Shown: one piece after another, positions 22,514 to 34,100 of the stretch
Layout: each line of letters begins with the position of its first letter
Position numbering within the stretch: the first letter of the stretch is position 1
Assembly (NCBI GenBank): GCA_018340375.1
Contig: JAFFJZ010000017.1
Coordinates: 1,416,001 to 1,480,000 of the forward strand
Source of the DNA: Gonatopus flavifemur
Lineage: Eukaryota > Arthropoda > Insecta > Hymenoptera > Dryinidae
DNA length: 64,000 nt
Reading direction: 5' to 3'
The notes under the pieces: generated by a model
Database searches by the model: none
What the model saw: the letters and a program-made list of their open reading frames with translations, nothing else
Told to the model about the DNA's origin: nothing
Program-made: the position numbers and the translations under genes

Positions 22514-23610
22514 TAAATCGAGAATACGAATAAGAATGTTAAGATTCCCAACACAAGAAACTCTCAATGTCATCACCGAAGAATACGTGAATAACGGTTG
22601 CACAGCGATGTTTTTATGATTTTATGTATTTGAATTGACGACACAATTGACACGTGAAAAATTAAGCCGTTTTCAGCATAAGTATTCAAACTTCTGTTTT
22701 AATGTCGGTTGAAAGGTGAAACAGAATGCTTTGAAATGAAGAATCGAACATTAACCTAGATGTTTAAATCCGATAATCATTCTATACTCCATTAATATTC
22801 GGGGCAATGCACAATTCGAATTCTCAACGTAAACATATGAATGACCGATTTTCTGTAATTTTCTGATCAAGTGGAATCCTCAGCTGGAAGAACAAGGATG
22901 CAGCAAAAGATTTATATATTCCCATCCTATCATTCTCTATCAGTTACATGCATTTTGTCGGTCCCACAACGTAACAACAATCATCATGATCCCCAGGAAT
23001 TTTTGGGTGATATCAACCTTCACTCTTTACACAGCAATAAATCTTATAAATGGTAAGAACAAATTATAATCGATAAGAAACGTAAATTTGAAGAGGCAAA
23101 AAACAGTGGATTCAACTACAACGAGGTCAAGCATAACGAGTCCCAATATGAGATTGAGGCAATCATATCAATTTCAATCTCATCTAAATAAACACAACAC
23201 CTGAAACTTATCGAAAAATGTTGTATCAAATATCTAATAGTAATCTAAGAGACGACTCATGCAACATTTTTCGATCAATTTGAGACATTCCAATTAATCA
23301 CGTGGAAAAAGAATTTCTTAAATTAACTGCGTAAAATTACAATTCAACGCTTTGGGTTTTCTAATTGAAGTTCCACAATATATAATATGATTTTGTTCAT
23401 AAAATAATAGGCCCGTTTGGATGCTACAATTTCTTGGTCTTATTTTGCATTTAGTATAAATATATACTGTAATGAACTCGTGAAATTCACAAATTGAAGA
23501 TTCGAAGCGTATCGTTGTTATCTCATGTAAAGAATGTTGCAATTTTCTTTGTTCCGTGTACATATTAGGATCCGTCACACGCAAAGAAGTGTCCTAAAAC
23601 ATTACTACAC
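22514..23610. other. No gene recognised
   Basis: AT-rich sequence with only short uninformative frames; no repeats or inverted repeats noted. Confidence 0.5.
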
Positions 23611-23798
23611 TTGACAGTGAAGTAGGGACAGAATTACAATGTGGGGTTATGGATTATGTTTTGTCATTGAAATCACTATACTTTCTATCAGAGAGTTACA
23701 GAATTCTGTTATTTATTGATAGAAAGTCTAGTGATTCTAATGACAAAACATTATACATAAATTCACAATTTGATTTCGACCCTACTTTACTGTGAGCT
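23611..23798. mobile_element. ~190-bp palindromic MITE
   Basis: ATGTTTTGTCATT and TATACTTTCTATCA in the left arm pair with inverted copies in the right arm around a centre near 23700. Outward, AAGTAGGG matches on both sides. It has no coding capacity. Confidence 0.75.
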
Positions 23799-24364
23799 GT
23801 GATAATTTTAATAGATGCATTTCTTTTGCGTTTTGGTTGAACAAACCCATCGATTCTCGCCAAATCTCGTCGAATCTTGCACAATGTTGTGACCAAATCC
23901 TATCCAACAATTTTCGATGAGATTTAACCCATTAATGCCCATGGCGAAACTGCTTGACCTACGGGGGAAGAAACTATTGGAAATAGGATATCTGGGTGGA
24001 GGATAAACATCCACGGAGAAAAAAAATGTTCACAATTTGTTTAAACAATTATTGTTTCAACAATTTGTTGAAAATATCAATTCACGTGGATGAAAACCCT
24101 GGGATCGTGTTCTACGGGAAATTTCATATAAGAATACGTGGTTTGGGAAGTTTTCAACCATCCCATTTGTTTGTAAATAAAAATTATGAACAATTTCGAA
24201 TACTCCATACCCGGTCGTGCCCAAGGTGGAACTGCTGGGCCTACGAAGAAAGCAACTATTGGACATAGGATATCTGGGTGGAGGATGAACATCCACGGAG
24301 AAAAAAAAATTTTACAATTTGTTTAAACAATTATTGTTTAAAAGATTTGTTGGAAATTTTTTTT

Positions 24365-25435
24365 CAGCGGATGTTCATCCTCCACCCAGATATCCTATTT
24401 CCAATAGTTACTTCTCCCGTAGGCCCAGCAGTTTCACCGTGGGCACGAACGGGTATGGAGTATTCGAAGTTGTTTATAATTGTTATTTACAAACAAATGC
24501 GATGGTTGGAAACTCTCCAAACCACCTATTCTTATGTGGAATTTCCCGTAGAACACGATCCCAGGGTTTTCATCCACGTGAATTGATATTCTCAACAAAT
24601 TGTTTGAACAATAATTGTTTAAACAAATTGTGAAAATGTTTTTTCTCCTTGGATGTCCATCCTCCACCCAGATATCCTATTCCCAATAGTTACTTTTCCC
24701 GTAGGCCCAGCAGTTTCACCGTGGGCACGAACGGGTATGGAGTATTCGAAATTGGTTATAATTCTTATTTACAAACCAATGCGATGGTTGAAAACTTTCC
24801 AAACCACCTATTCTTATATGAAATTTTCCGTAGAACACAATCCCGGGGTTTTCATCCACTTGAATTGATATTTTCAACAAATTGTTCAAACAAATTGTGA
24901 AAATTTTTTTTCTCCTTGGATGTCCATCCTCCACCCAGACATCCTATTCCCAACAGTTACTTTTCCCGTAGGCCCAGCAGTTTCACCGTGGGCACGAACA
25001 GGTATGAAGTATTCAAAATTGTTTATAATTGTTATTTACAAACCAATGCGATAGTTGAAAACTCTCCAAACCACCTGTTCTACATGAAATTTCCCGTAGA
25101 ACACAATCCCGGGGTTTTCATCCACTTGAATTGATATTTTCAACAAATTGTTTAAACAAATTGTGAAAATTTTTTTTCTCCTCGCATGTCTATCCTCCAC
25201 CCAGATATCCTATTCCCAACAGTTACTTTTCCCGTAGGCTCAGCAGTTTCACCGTGGGCACGAACGGGTATGGAGTATTCGAAATTGTTTATAATTCTTA
25301 TTTACAAACAACCGCGATGGTTGAAAACTTCCCAAACCAACTATTCTTACATGAAATTCCCCGTGGAACACGATCCCGGGGTTTTCAACCACGTGAATTC
25401 ATATTTCCAACAATTTGTTTAAACAATTGAGAGTC
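24365..25435 (+). repeat. Left tandem array of the foldback element, four ~270-bp units
   Basis: Units begin at about 24375, 24656, 24925 and 25190 with the phrase CATCCTCCACCCAGATATCC. Each contains GTAGGCCCAGCAGTTTCACC and ends in a palindromic TTGTTTAAACAA-type segment before TTTTTTTCTCC. Frames starting at the unit borders on both strands are repeat artefacts. Confidence 0.9.
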
Positions 25436-27960
25436 CCCATGCAATAACCACGTAGGCGCTCGAGAAGCGGCATAAGTATTGTCCAAGCTATGACGTCAAG
25501 GGTCGAAAAAAAAATTTGGAATTTCGAAAATCTAGAAATACTGGACAATAGGGCTTGAAAAATGAATATGAGTCTCCGTTGACGATTTTTTTCTAGGATC
25601 AGTAGTTTCCGAGAAAAAAAATAAAAACTATCTATTCTTTCGCACCACAAATCAATGTTTTCCAATATTAAACTCGTTCAAACTCGGTCATTTTCCGATG
25701 TATCTTGATGAATCTTCCGGATTCTGATTCGTAAGACTTCCCTGAAGACAACAGTGTATGAAAAATTCATAGAAGTGGATGATAAATCACCAATTTTTTA
25801 ATCCGAAGTGAAAACCCTGTTCTCCATGCTTTGCATTGAAAAAGTGTCAGGGGAAGTATGAGCTACAAAAAACTTCCAGCGATAAAGTTGTTCACGAGTA
25901 TATGGACAAACTTTGTGGAAAGTTTCAGATCGATTGGACTCTTAGTTCGCGAAATACAGCGGTTTATTTATCAACGCGCGACCGAAATTTGTCACCATTT
26001 TGCGTCATTCATCAATTAAATATCAGGACCCGTAGGAAAGATTGTGTTCGCTCAATATGTGAACCTGGGTTTATGTTTTTGGGGTCAGAAAATTCGAATA
26101 TCGAACTATTTTCGCAAAATTCTGTATTCATTTCTCTTGAATGAACAATTCAATTGTTTATAACGTTAGTATGGAAATACTATTGACCAAAGAGAAACAT
26201 TTTCTTGACAACAAAAGTTTCTTATCTTGCGATAATTAGATTTTGTACAAAAAAATTTTTATCAACGCAGTTGTATTTTCATGAGTATCATAAGTATATT
26301 TGAATGAATTAACATGGCCTGTATGACATGAAGTATCAAATTTTTTAAACAACACATTATACAACAAACAATTAATACATGTATTGTTTTTTAAACAATA
26401 CATTTTATAATACATTTTCCTAATACGTTTGCAATTAACTTTGTAATGTTGTCCCTTTCACAAATCGATTATTTTTACACCTTTTCCCCAACTTTAGCTA
26501 TTAATGCATCAAAAAATTCTGTTCCCTTTGGAGAGAGATATTTCATAAAATAATTTAAATCATTCTGTTTCTCTTTAGGAATGCCCACTGGTTCAGTGAG
26601 TGGTGCTCCGTCTAAATGCTGTACGGTTGATGATTGTTCTATGAGAAATGTTGTACCGTCCCGATTTTCATAATAATTATGTGGAAACTTTCCTTGTCAA
26701 GCAAATGTTCCTCTTTGGTTAACAGTATTTCCATAATAATTATGAAAATTGGGACGGTGCAACATTTTTCATAGAACAATCACTAACAGCATTTAGACGG
26801 AGCACCACTCACTGAACCAGTGGGCATTCCTAAAGAGAAACAGAATGATTTAAATTATTTTATGAAATATCTCTCTCCAAAGGGAACAGAATTTTTTGAT
26901 GCATTAATAGCTAAAGTTGGGGAAAAGGTGTAAAAATAATCGATTTGTGAAAGGGACAACATTACAAAGTTAATTGCAAACGTATTAGGAAAATGTATTA
27001 TAAAATGTATTGTTTAAAAAACAATACATGTATTAATTGTTTGTTGTATAATGTGTTGTTTAAAAAATTTGATACTTTATGTAATACAGGCCATGTGAAT
27101 TCATTCAAATATACTTATGATACTCATGAAAATACAAGTGTGTTGATAAAAATTTTTTTGTACAAAATCTAATTATCGCAAGATAAGAAACTTTTGTTGT
27201 CAAGAAAATGTTTCTCTTTGGTCAATAGTATTTCCATACTAACGTTATAAACAATTGAATTGTTCATTCAAGAGAAATGAATACAGAATTTTGCGAAAAT
27301 AGTTCGATATTCGAATTTTCTGACCCCAAAAACATAAACCCAGGTTCACATATTGAGCGAACACAATCTTTCCTACGGGTCTTGATATTTAATTGATGAA
27401 TGACGCAAAATGGTGACAAATTTCGGTCGCGCGTTAATAAATAAACCGCTGTATTTCGCGAACTAAGAGTCCAATCGATCTGAAACTTTCCACAAAGTTT
27501 GTCCATATACTAGTGAACAACTTTATCGCTGGAAGTTTTTTGTAGCTCATACTTCCCCTGACACTTTTTCAATGCAAAGCATGGAAAACAGGGTTTTCAC
27601 TTCGGATTAAAAAATTGGTGATTTATCATCCACTTCTATGAATTTTTCATACACTGTTGTCTTCAGGGAAGTCTTACGAATCAGAATCCGGAAGATTCAT
27701 CAAGATACATCGGAAAATGACCGAGTTTGAACGAGTTTAATATTGGAAAACATTGATTTGTGGTGCGAAAGAATAGATAGTTTTTATTTTTTTTCTCGGA
27801 AACTACTGATCCTAGAAAAAAATCGTCAACGGAGACTCATATTCATTTTTCAAGCCCTATTGTTCAGTATTTCTAGATTTTCGAAATTCCAAATTTTTTT
27901 TTCGACCCTTGACGTCATAGCTTGGACAATACTTATGCCGCTTCTCGAGCGCCTACGTGT
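25436..27960. repeat. Large palindromic core of the foldback element
   Basis: Arms of about 1.2 kb (25436-~26675 and ~26745-27960) are inverted copies. They include CCACGTAGGCGCTCGAGAAG at the left border and its complement at the right. Mirror frames (25836-26144 plus and 27264-27506 minus) arise from this symmetry. The ~70-bp centre is itself a diverged copy of a motif found once in each arm (near 26170-26220 and 27185-27235). Confidence 0.92.
26475..26696 (-). pseudogene. Short coding remnant in the left arm of the palindrome
   Basis: The minus-strand frame reads about 73 codons to a TAA at 26477-26475, including FPHNYYENRDGTTFLIEQSS, GAPLTEPVGIPKEK and NYFMKYLSPKGTEFFDALIA. The composition is protein-like. 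The mirrored right arm keeps the same C-terminal residues on the plus strand but is broken upstream, so the left arm may be the less mutated version of a captured or transposon-derived exon. I do not recognise the family. Confidence 0.35.
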
Positions 27961-28014
27961 TATTGCATGGGGACCCTCAATTATTGTGTCAAAAATTTAT
28001 TGAAAATTTTTTTC

Positions 28015-29215
28015 CAGCGGATGTTCATCCTCCACCCAGATATCCTATTCCCAATAGTTACTTTTCCCGTAGGCCCAGCAGTTTCACCGTGGGCACGAAC
28101 GGGTATGGAGTATTCGAAACTGTTGATAATTGTTATTTACAAACAAATGCGATGGTTGAAAACTCTCCAAACCACCTATTCTTGTATGGAATTTCCCGTA
28201 GAACACGATCCCGGGGTTTTCATCCACTTGAATTGATATTTTCAACAAATTGTTTAAACAAATTGTGAAAATTTTTTTTCTCCTTGGATGTCCATCCTCC
28301 ACCCAGATATCCTATTCCCAATAGTTACTTTTCCTGTAGGCCCAGCAGTTTCACCGTGGGCACGGACAGGTATGGAGTATTCAAAATTGTTTATAACTGT
28401 TATTTACAAACCAATGCGATAGTTGAAAACCTTCCAAACCACCGATTCTTATATGAAATTTTCCGTAGAACACGATCCCGGGGTTTTCATCGACTTGAAT
28501 TGATATTTTCAACAAATTGTTTGAACAATAATTGTTTAAACAAATTGTGAAAATTTTTTTTCTCCTTGGATGTTCATCCTCCACCCAGATATCCTATCCC
28601 CAATAGTTACTTTTCCCGTAGGCCCAGCAGTTTCACCGTGGGCACGAACAGGTATGGAGTATTCAAAATTGTTTATAATTGTTATTTACAAACCAATGCG
28701 ATAGTTGAAAACTTTCCAAACCACCTATTCTCATATAAAATTTCCCGTAGAACACGATCCCGGGGTTTTCATCCACTTGAATTGATATTTTCAACAAATT
28801 GTTCAAACAATAATTGTTTAAACAAATTGTGAAAATTTTTTTTCTCCTTGGATGTTCATCCTCCACCCAGATATCCTATCCCCAATAGTTACTTTTCCCG
28901 TAGGCCCAGCAGTTTCACCGTGGGCACGAACAGGTATGGAGTATTCAAAATTGTTTATAATTGTTATTTACAAACCAATGCGATAGTTGAAAACTTTCCA
29001 AACCACCTATTCTCATATAAAATTTCCCGTAGAACACGATCCCGGGGTTTTCATCCACTTGAATTGATATTTTCAACAAATTGTTCAAACAATAATTGTT
29101 GAAACAAATTGTACAAATTTTTTTTCTCCGTTGATGTTCATCCTCCACCCAGATATCCTATTTCCAATAGTCACTTTCCCTGTAGGCCCAGCAGTTTCGT
29201 CATGGGCATTAATGG
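28015..29215 (+). repeat. Right tandem array of the foldback element, four units plus a terminal partial
   Basis: Units begin at about 28024, 28290, 28573, 28855 and 29140 with the same phrase and orientation as in the left array (periods 266-285 bp). Units 3 and 4 are nearly identical, which suggests recent duplication. The last unit is cut at the transposon end. Confidence 0.9.
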
Positions 29216-29470
29216 GTTAATGAGATGAGTGTATTTTTTCAACGTAATTCTGATTGAATCTTGCACAAGTTCTAACCAAATCCCATTAAATTTCATTTCA
29301 TCATATTCCATAGATTTTTTCAAGTAGGGCGTGCATATTTGCATATTCATTACTTGAAACTAACCAGATAACATTATTTGCGCGTAAAGCTTGAGCCTCA
29401 ACAAATACAACCTCAGTCAACAAACATTTTATCACGATATATTTTACCAAAGATCAATGAGTTTTATGCA

Positions 29471-29577
29471 CAGGGTATCTACTAGTCGGGAATTTCAACG
29501 GAATCAATCAATCAAAAAATCGGGTGGAATAAAATCCCCAATGAAACAAATTGAAAATTCTCGGAGTAGATACCCTG
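29471..29577. mobile_element. 107-bp MITE with CAGGGTATCTACT ends
   Basis: CAGGGTATCTACT at the left and its complement at the right, with GAATTTTC/GAAAATTC matching further in. A CAGGG terminus is common in hAT elements. The flanks TTTATGCA and CTCTTGCA agree at five of eight positions, a possible decayed 8-bp duplication. Confidence 0.6.
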
Positions 29578-29681
29578 CTCTTGCAACACTTTTAGATATT
29601 CTCCAGACCTAAAAAGAGTTTGAGTTATCCGGAGTATCTCGCACACTGTTGAAAAGAGAAGTGAAGTTACCCACAAATTCA

Positions 29682-29859
29682 GTGGCAGCAAAAATCCCCC
29701 ACGTAGGGAAAGTTGATCTCTCCTATATTTTGGAAGGATAATCCTGCATTTGAAAGGAAATTGTTTGTTCCTGAAGGGAATTCCTCTCCAAAAGAAGAAA
29801 AATTCCCTCAGAATATTGGGTAGATGAATTTACCCCACGTGGGGGATTTTTGCTGCCAC
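29682..29859. mobile_element. 178-bp MITE with GTGGCAGCAAAAATCCCCCA ends
   Basis: The left and right ends are ~30-bp inverted copies. CAAATTCA precedes the left end and CAAATTA follows the right end, consistent with a diverged target-site duplication. It has no coding sequence. Confidence 0.78.
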
Positions 29860-29866
29860 CAAATTA

Positions 29867-30041
29867 GGGTAGGGGGTCTTTTTGCCGAAAACGTTTTCCG
29901 CCGAATACACTGTAATTTGATAATCGATAGTCACCTCTAGAAATCACTAGGAGATTTCGTTGTGATCTCTAGAAATGACTAGCGATTGTCGAATTAAGTT
30001 TATTCGGCGAAAAACTTTTTCGGCAAAAAGACCCCCTACCC
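29867..30041. mobile_element. 175-bp MITE with GGGTAGGGGGTC ends, inserted next to the previous one
   Basis: Inverted ends of ~40 bp (GGGTAGGGGGTCTTTTTGCC and complement) are flanked by CAAATTA on both sides. The left duplication copy is also the right flank of the 29682-29859 MITE, so this element inserted into or beside the earlier element's duplication. Confidence 0.85.
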
Positions 30042-30261
30042 CAAATTAGTAGTTGAACCTTCTGAAGAAACCTGAAGGAACCTCCACTGAGAGAACAAAA
30101 AGCATGAGAATTACAATCTTTATCAACAGATTGAGGACGTCGCGGATCATAGAAGATAGTCACTGCACTTTAAAGTTCAATATTCAAATTTCAAATCCCT
30201 TCAATTCAAACTTCAAATTCCTGAAGTTCAATAAATTACTGTTTGAAGGAACAAAATTACT

Positions 30262-30355
30262 GTTTGAATAGTAATTCATTCCACTAATGAATAGTACTTT
30301 ATCGCACTAATGAATAGTAATTTATTGCACCAATGAATAGTAATTTATCGCACTT
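30262..30355 (+). repeat. Short tandem repeat, ~25-bp unit
   Basis: Units of the form AATGAATAGTAATTTATCGC occur about four times in a row with single-base changes. The rest of 30042-31173 shows no gene, and no signal-peptide exon for the downstream protease could be identified there. Confidence 0.8.
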
Positions 30356-31173
30356 CAATCGGTTAGTAAAGATTGTAATTCTTACGCTTTCTTTTCTCTC
30401 AGTGTAGTTAAAAATTCACTGCTACAGTCAACCGGATTGCTGAGGGAGCAACATAATCAACTCGAACGGCAAGTTTTTCGTCGGACTCGCAAAATCTTCA
30501 GTATCACATACAGAAAAGCAAATTTTGCTCAGAGAAGTCGACATTTTTGAACAATCGCTGTCGTTGCTATCAAGATTGTGTTGTGATAGCAAATACTTTG
30601 CTGTATACGCAAAGTTAGAGCCTTAGAACCCGCGTCTTCATAAGTAAAGCTTGCCAATGCTTCGCACACAAATAGGAATCTTGTTCATGCGTGGCTGTGA
30701 TGGCTTAAAATTCTCTCTACAAAAAACAACGTACATAGATCTGCCGACTTCGCTATCGATTCGATGACTCGATTTTCATGCAAATCACTTACATTCACGG
30801 GCAAAATGCTATTAGCCAGGGTAGTAAATAAATTCCACTGAGAGTCGTTGAAAATCAAATATTGTTCCTGCTGTTTTTAAACATAAACAAACATCCTCAA
30901 TGTGAAAAATAGTTTATCTTAATTACCAAGTTCTGGAAATTATCTAATAGGAGTCTAAAATATGGATAATGCAATAATTTTAGACATCGATGTTTCCTGG
31001 GAAACAAATAGATTCACGGACATTCGGAGATAAGAGGACTTGAAATATAACTTCTGTGGTACGTTGTCACACAGAGATTTTGCATTGTAATTTCCCCTAC
31101 TTCTTTTTCCGATACGGATTAGCAATTTCCATCTGTTTTAGAAGAATTTAATCATTTTCATCCCAAATTGCAG

Positions 31174-34100
31174 GAGTATATGGTGAGGTGCCAGAGAAAA
31201 TAGTCGGAGGAAGTGATACCAGTGTCCGCGAGAATCCTTTTATGGCTGCTCTGAGAATGAACAATAAACATCATTGTGGTGCTGTGATTATAAACGAAAG
31301 TTTTGTCCTCACCGCAGCTCATTGTATAAGATCATTCAGAGAGAAATATAAAAAGGATCCTGCATCTGTTTATGTTAGAACTGGGACGAATATGAAAGAA
31401 GGAGTTCACATGGGTCAACAGCATGAAATCAGCAGCTACCTCACTCATAATTCGTTTTGGGGAGCCAACGGATCCGATTACGATATCGGAATCATAAAGG
31501 TATGCAGTAGCAACCCGGAGATTAATCCATCTATATTGAATCATAAAAATATATTGTTCCTAGCTGAAGAAACCAATGAAATTCAGTCAACTTCAGAAAC
31601 CAATCAATTTACCTGACGCTGATGTACCTCCCAACACAAAAGCAGAAATAATTGGATGGGGTTTAACAGATTGGAACAAAGCTACTACCCCAACATTTTT
31701 ACAAAAAGCAAAAACCATGATTCCCAGTCTCAAAGTGTGCCAACATCTCGGAGCTCCTATCGAACCCAACAGTGAACTCATGATGTGTGCATTTGGCGGT
31801 GTTGGTCGCGGTATATGTTCTGTAAGTTATTCCGGTTGTATTCTTACAAGTACTGGGTTTCCAAAACGCCAACTGTTCTCTAGTTAAATAAAATCATTTA
31901 ACACATCGAAATTCCATCAAAATTGGGAACAAGTCTAGGAACCCATACAGCACAACTGGTTCTCAAACAGTTCTTAGAGAATACCATTAGAATGACACGC
32001 TTTTTGAGAGAACTCTTTAAGAATACGCACAATCATTCATTTGAATCCAGAAAAAATTCCAAAAGTATGCCCGTTATGCCAGCAGAAATGAAAACATATA
32101 GAAGTTCAGAAAGAACACGTAATCTGCCCAAAAGAATTCATAATGCATTTACATCTGAATTCATTGAGTATAAATAAATCACACCACAAAACAGGCATTC
32201 TGAACTTTCTCATGATTCAATAAACCTTTATAATTGAATATCAAGTCTTTTACAAATTTCCTATTGAAAAAGATAAAGATCATAGAGTTTTGTTCATCGT
32301 TTTCTATAAGGGATTTTCCATACTCGATACAATCGATTAGTTCTTCCATACATAAAAGATCGTTTGTATGAATGCATTTTTACAGTCGATATTCACATAT
32401 TTTGAGTTAATAAATAATTTACTTCATTATCCACAAGCCATTCATGAATTTTTACACACTTCTCTTCTTTAGAGTTACATCACTTTGTTATATACGAAAC
32501 TTTAACCTTAAAATCATATGATATGTCATTTATTCTCACATACGAGGTGTGTTCAAAAAGTAAGGTGACTTTGTATTTTTAAGAAAAAATATTTAATTAT
32601 TTATCAATATTTATGTTGTCCCCTTCAAAGTAATCCCCCTCAGATACAATACACTTATGCCAACGGTTTTTTCAATCCTCAAAGCACTTCTCATAAGCAC
32701 TTTTCGGTATAGCCTTGAGCTCTTCCAGCGATGCAGTCTTTATCTCTTCAATCGTTGCAAATCTCCGTCCATTCATAGGTCTCTTTAGTTTTGGGAACAA
32801 GAAAAAGTCACATGGGGCCAAATCCGGTGAATATGGTGGCTGAGGCATGATTGTGGTGTTGTTTTTGGCCAAAAAATCTCTCACAAGCAAAGATGAGTGA
32901 GCAGGGGCATTATCGTGATGCAAAAGCCATGAATTATTTTTCCACAATTCTGGACGTTTTCTTCGTATTGCTTCTCGCAAACGGCGCATAACTCCAAGAT
33001 AATACTGTTTATTGACCGTACGACCATATGGTAAGAACTCCTGATGCACCACGCCATGGTAATCGAAGAAAACAGTGAGCAAAACTTTGACATTTGATCG
33101 AACTTGGCGTGCTTTTTTCGGTCTTGGCTCATCTGGGGTCTTCCATTGGGACGATTGGACTTTGGTTTCGACATCATAACCATATACCCATGATTCGTCA
33201 CCAGTTATGACCCATTTGAGTAAATCTGGGTCGTCGTTGACGTCATTCAACAGTTCTTGAGCGATGCTCATGCGACGGTTCTTTTGGTCAAAATTTAGCA
33301 ATTTCGGAACAAACTTCGCTGACACACGTCTCATGCCCAAAACGTTAGAAAAAATTTCATGGCACGAGCCAAGCGATAAACCAACATCCTCAGCAACTTC
33401 TCTGATAGTGATTTGACGATTTTCCAAAACAATTTTCTTCACTGCTTGAACGTTTTCATCAGTTGTTGACGTGCTTGGGCGTCCAGAGCGAGGCTCGTCA
33501 TTGGCATCTTCCCGGCCATCTTGGAAGAGTTTGTACCACTTGTAAACATTTTTTTTACTCAGAACAGTTTCACCGTATGCTACTGTCAACATTTTAAGTG
33601 TTTCGGAGCACTTTATTTTATTTTTTACACAAAATTTGATGCAAATCCTTTGATCCATATTTTTCGATAGCAAGAAATCGCCGAGCACGCGAAACACTTA
33701 TAACCTTTACGCCTCTCACAACCAAACAAAAAATGCTATACACTTGAAACTTGGTACAGATGTTCGGGAAGAGTGTGCCAACATAACAAAACAAAAAAAT
33801 CGATAATCGAAAGTACGTTGCCCGCGAAATTTGAAAAGTCACCTTACTTTTTGAACACACCTCGTATTATATGTTTTTTTGCATTGAAATGAATTACTAA
33901 CTGATTGATACATTGAATAATTCACTTCACTTCTTAATCACTCTCCAAATCTCGTACACGCACCTATTCAATCGATTCATAAGAGAAAATATACTACTAA
34001 TTGTATCTTGGACATTATTTTTGTCCAAAGGCGTTTACAAATTCAGGAAGACTCTGATTGAATCCTTGTTGATCGAAGTTCATGGTATTCGTTATAAATT

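Larger units (their letters stand above)
23924..29219. mobile_element. 5.3-kb foldback-type transposon with tandem-repeat arms and a palindromic core
   Basis: The termini TAACCCATTAATGCCCATG (left) and its inverted copy (right) are followed inward by a shared ~100-bp block. ATGAGAT flanks both ends (23917-23923 and 29220-29226), extendable to eight bases with one mismatch, which fits the 7-8 bp duplications of P/Galileo- or hAT-like transposons. Inside, direct ~265-285 bp units form two arrays (24365-25435 and 28015-29215). The left end also has one unit in opposite orientation (23935-24360), which acts as the TIR. The centre (25436-27960) is a large inverted repeat. No recognisable transposase is present, so the copy is probably non-autonomous. 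The architecture resembles FB/Galileo-type foldback elements. Confidence 0.85.

Noticed and set aside
25836..27506. Mirror-image ~100-codon frames in the foldback core
   Set aside because: The inverted repeat explains the pair. No motif or coding bias was seen, and the longer claim for the 26475-26696 piece is kept separate at low confidence.
24319..29148. Many 65-105-codon frames beginning MDVHPPPRYP or MEDGHPRRKK on both strands
   Set aside because: They track the ~280-bp tandem units, occur on both strands of the same DNA and overlap in several frames. They are repeat artefacts, not a gene family.
31923..32177. 84-codon frame after the second protease exon, as an alternative C-terminus
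   Set aside because: It does not contain a GDSGGP-type block, whereas the exon at 44274 does and joins in phase.
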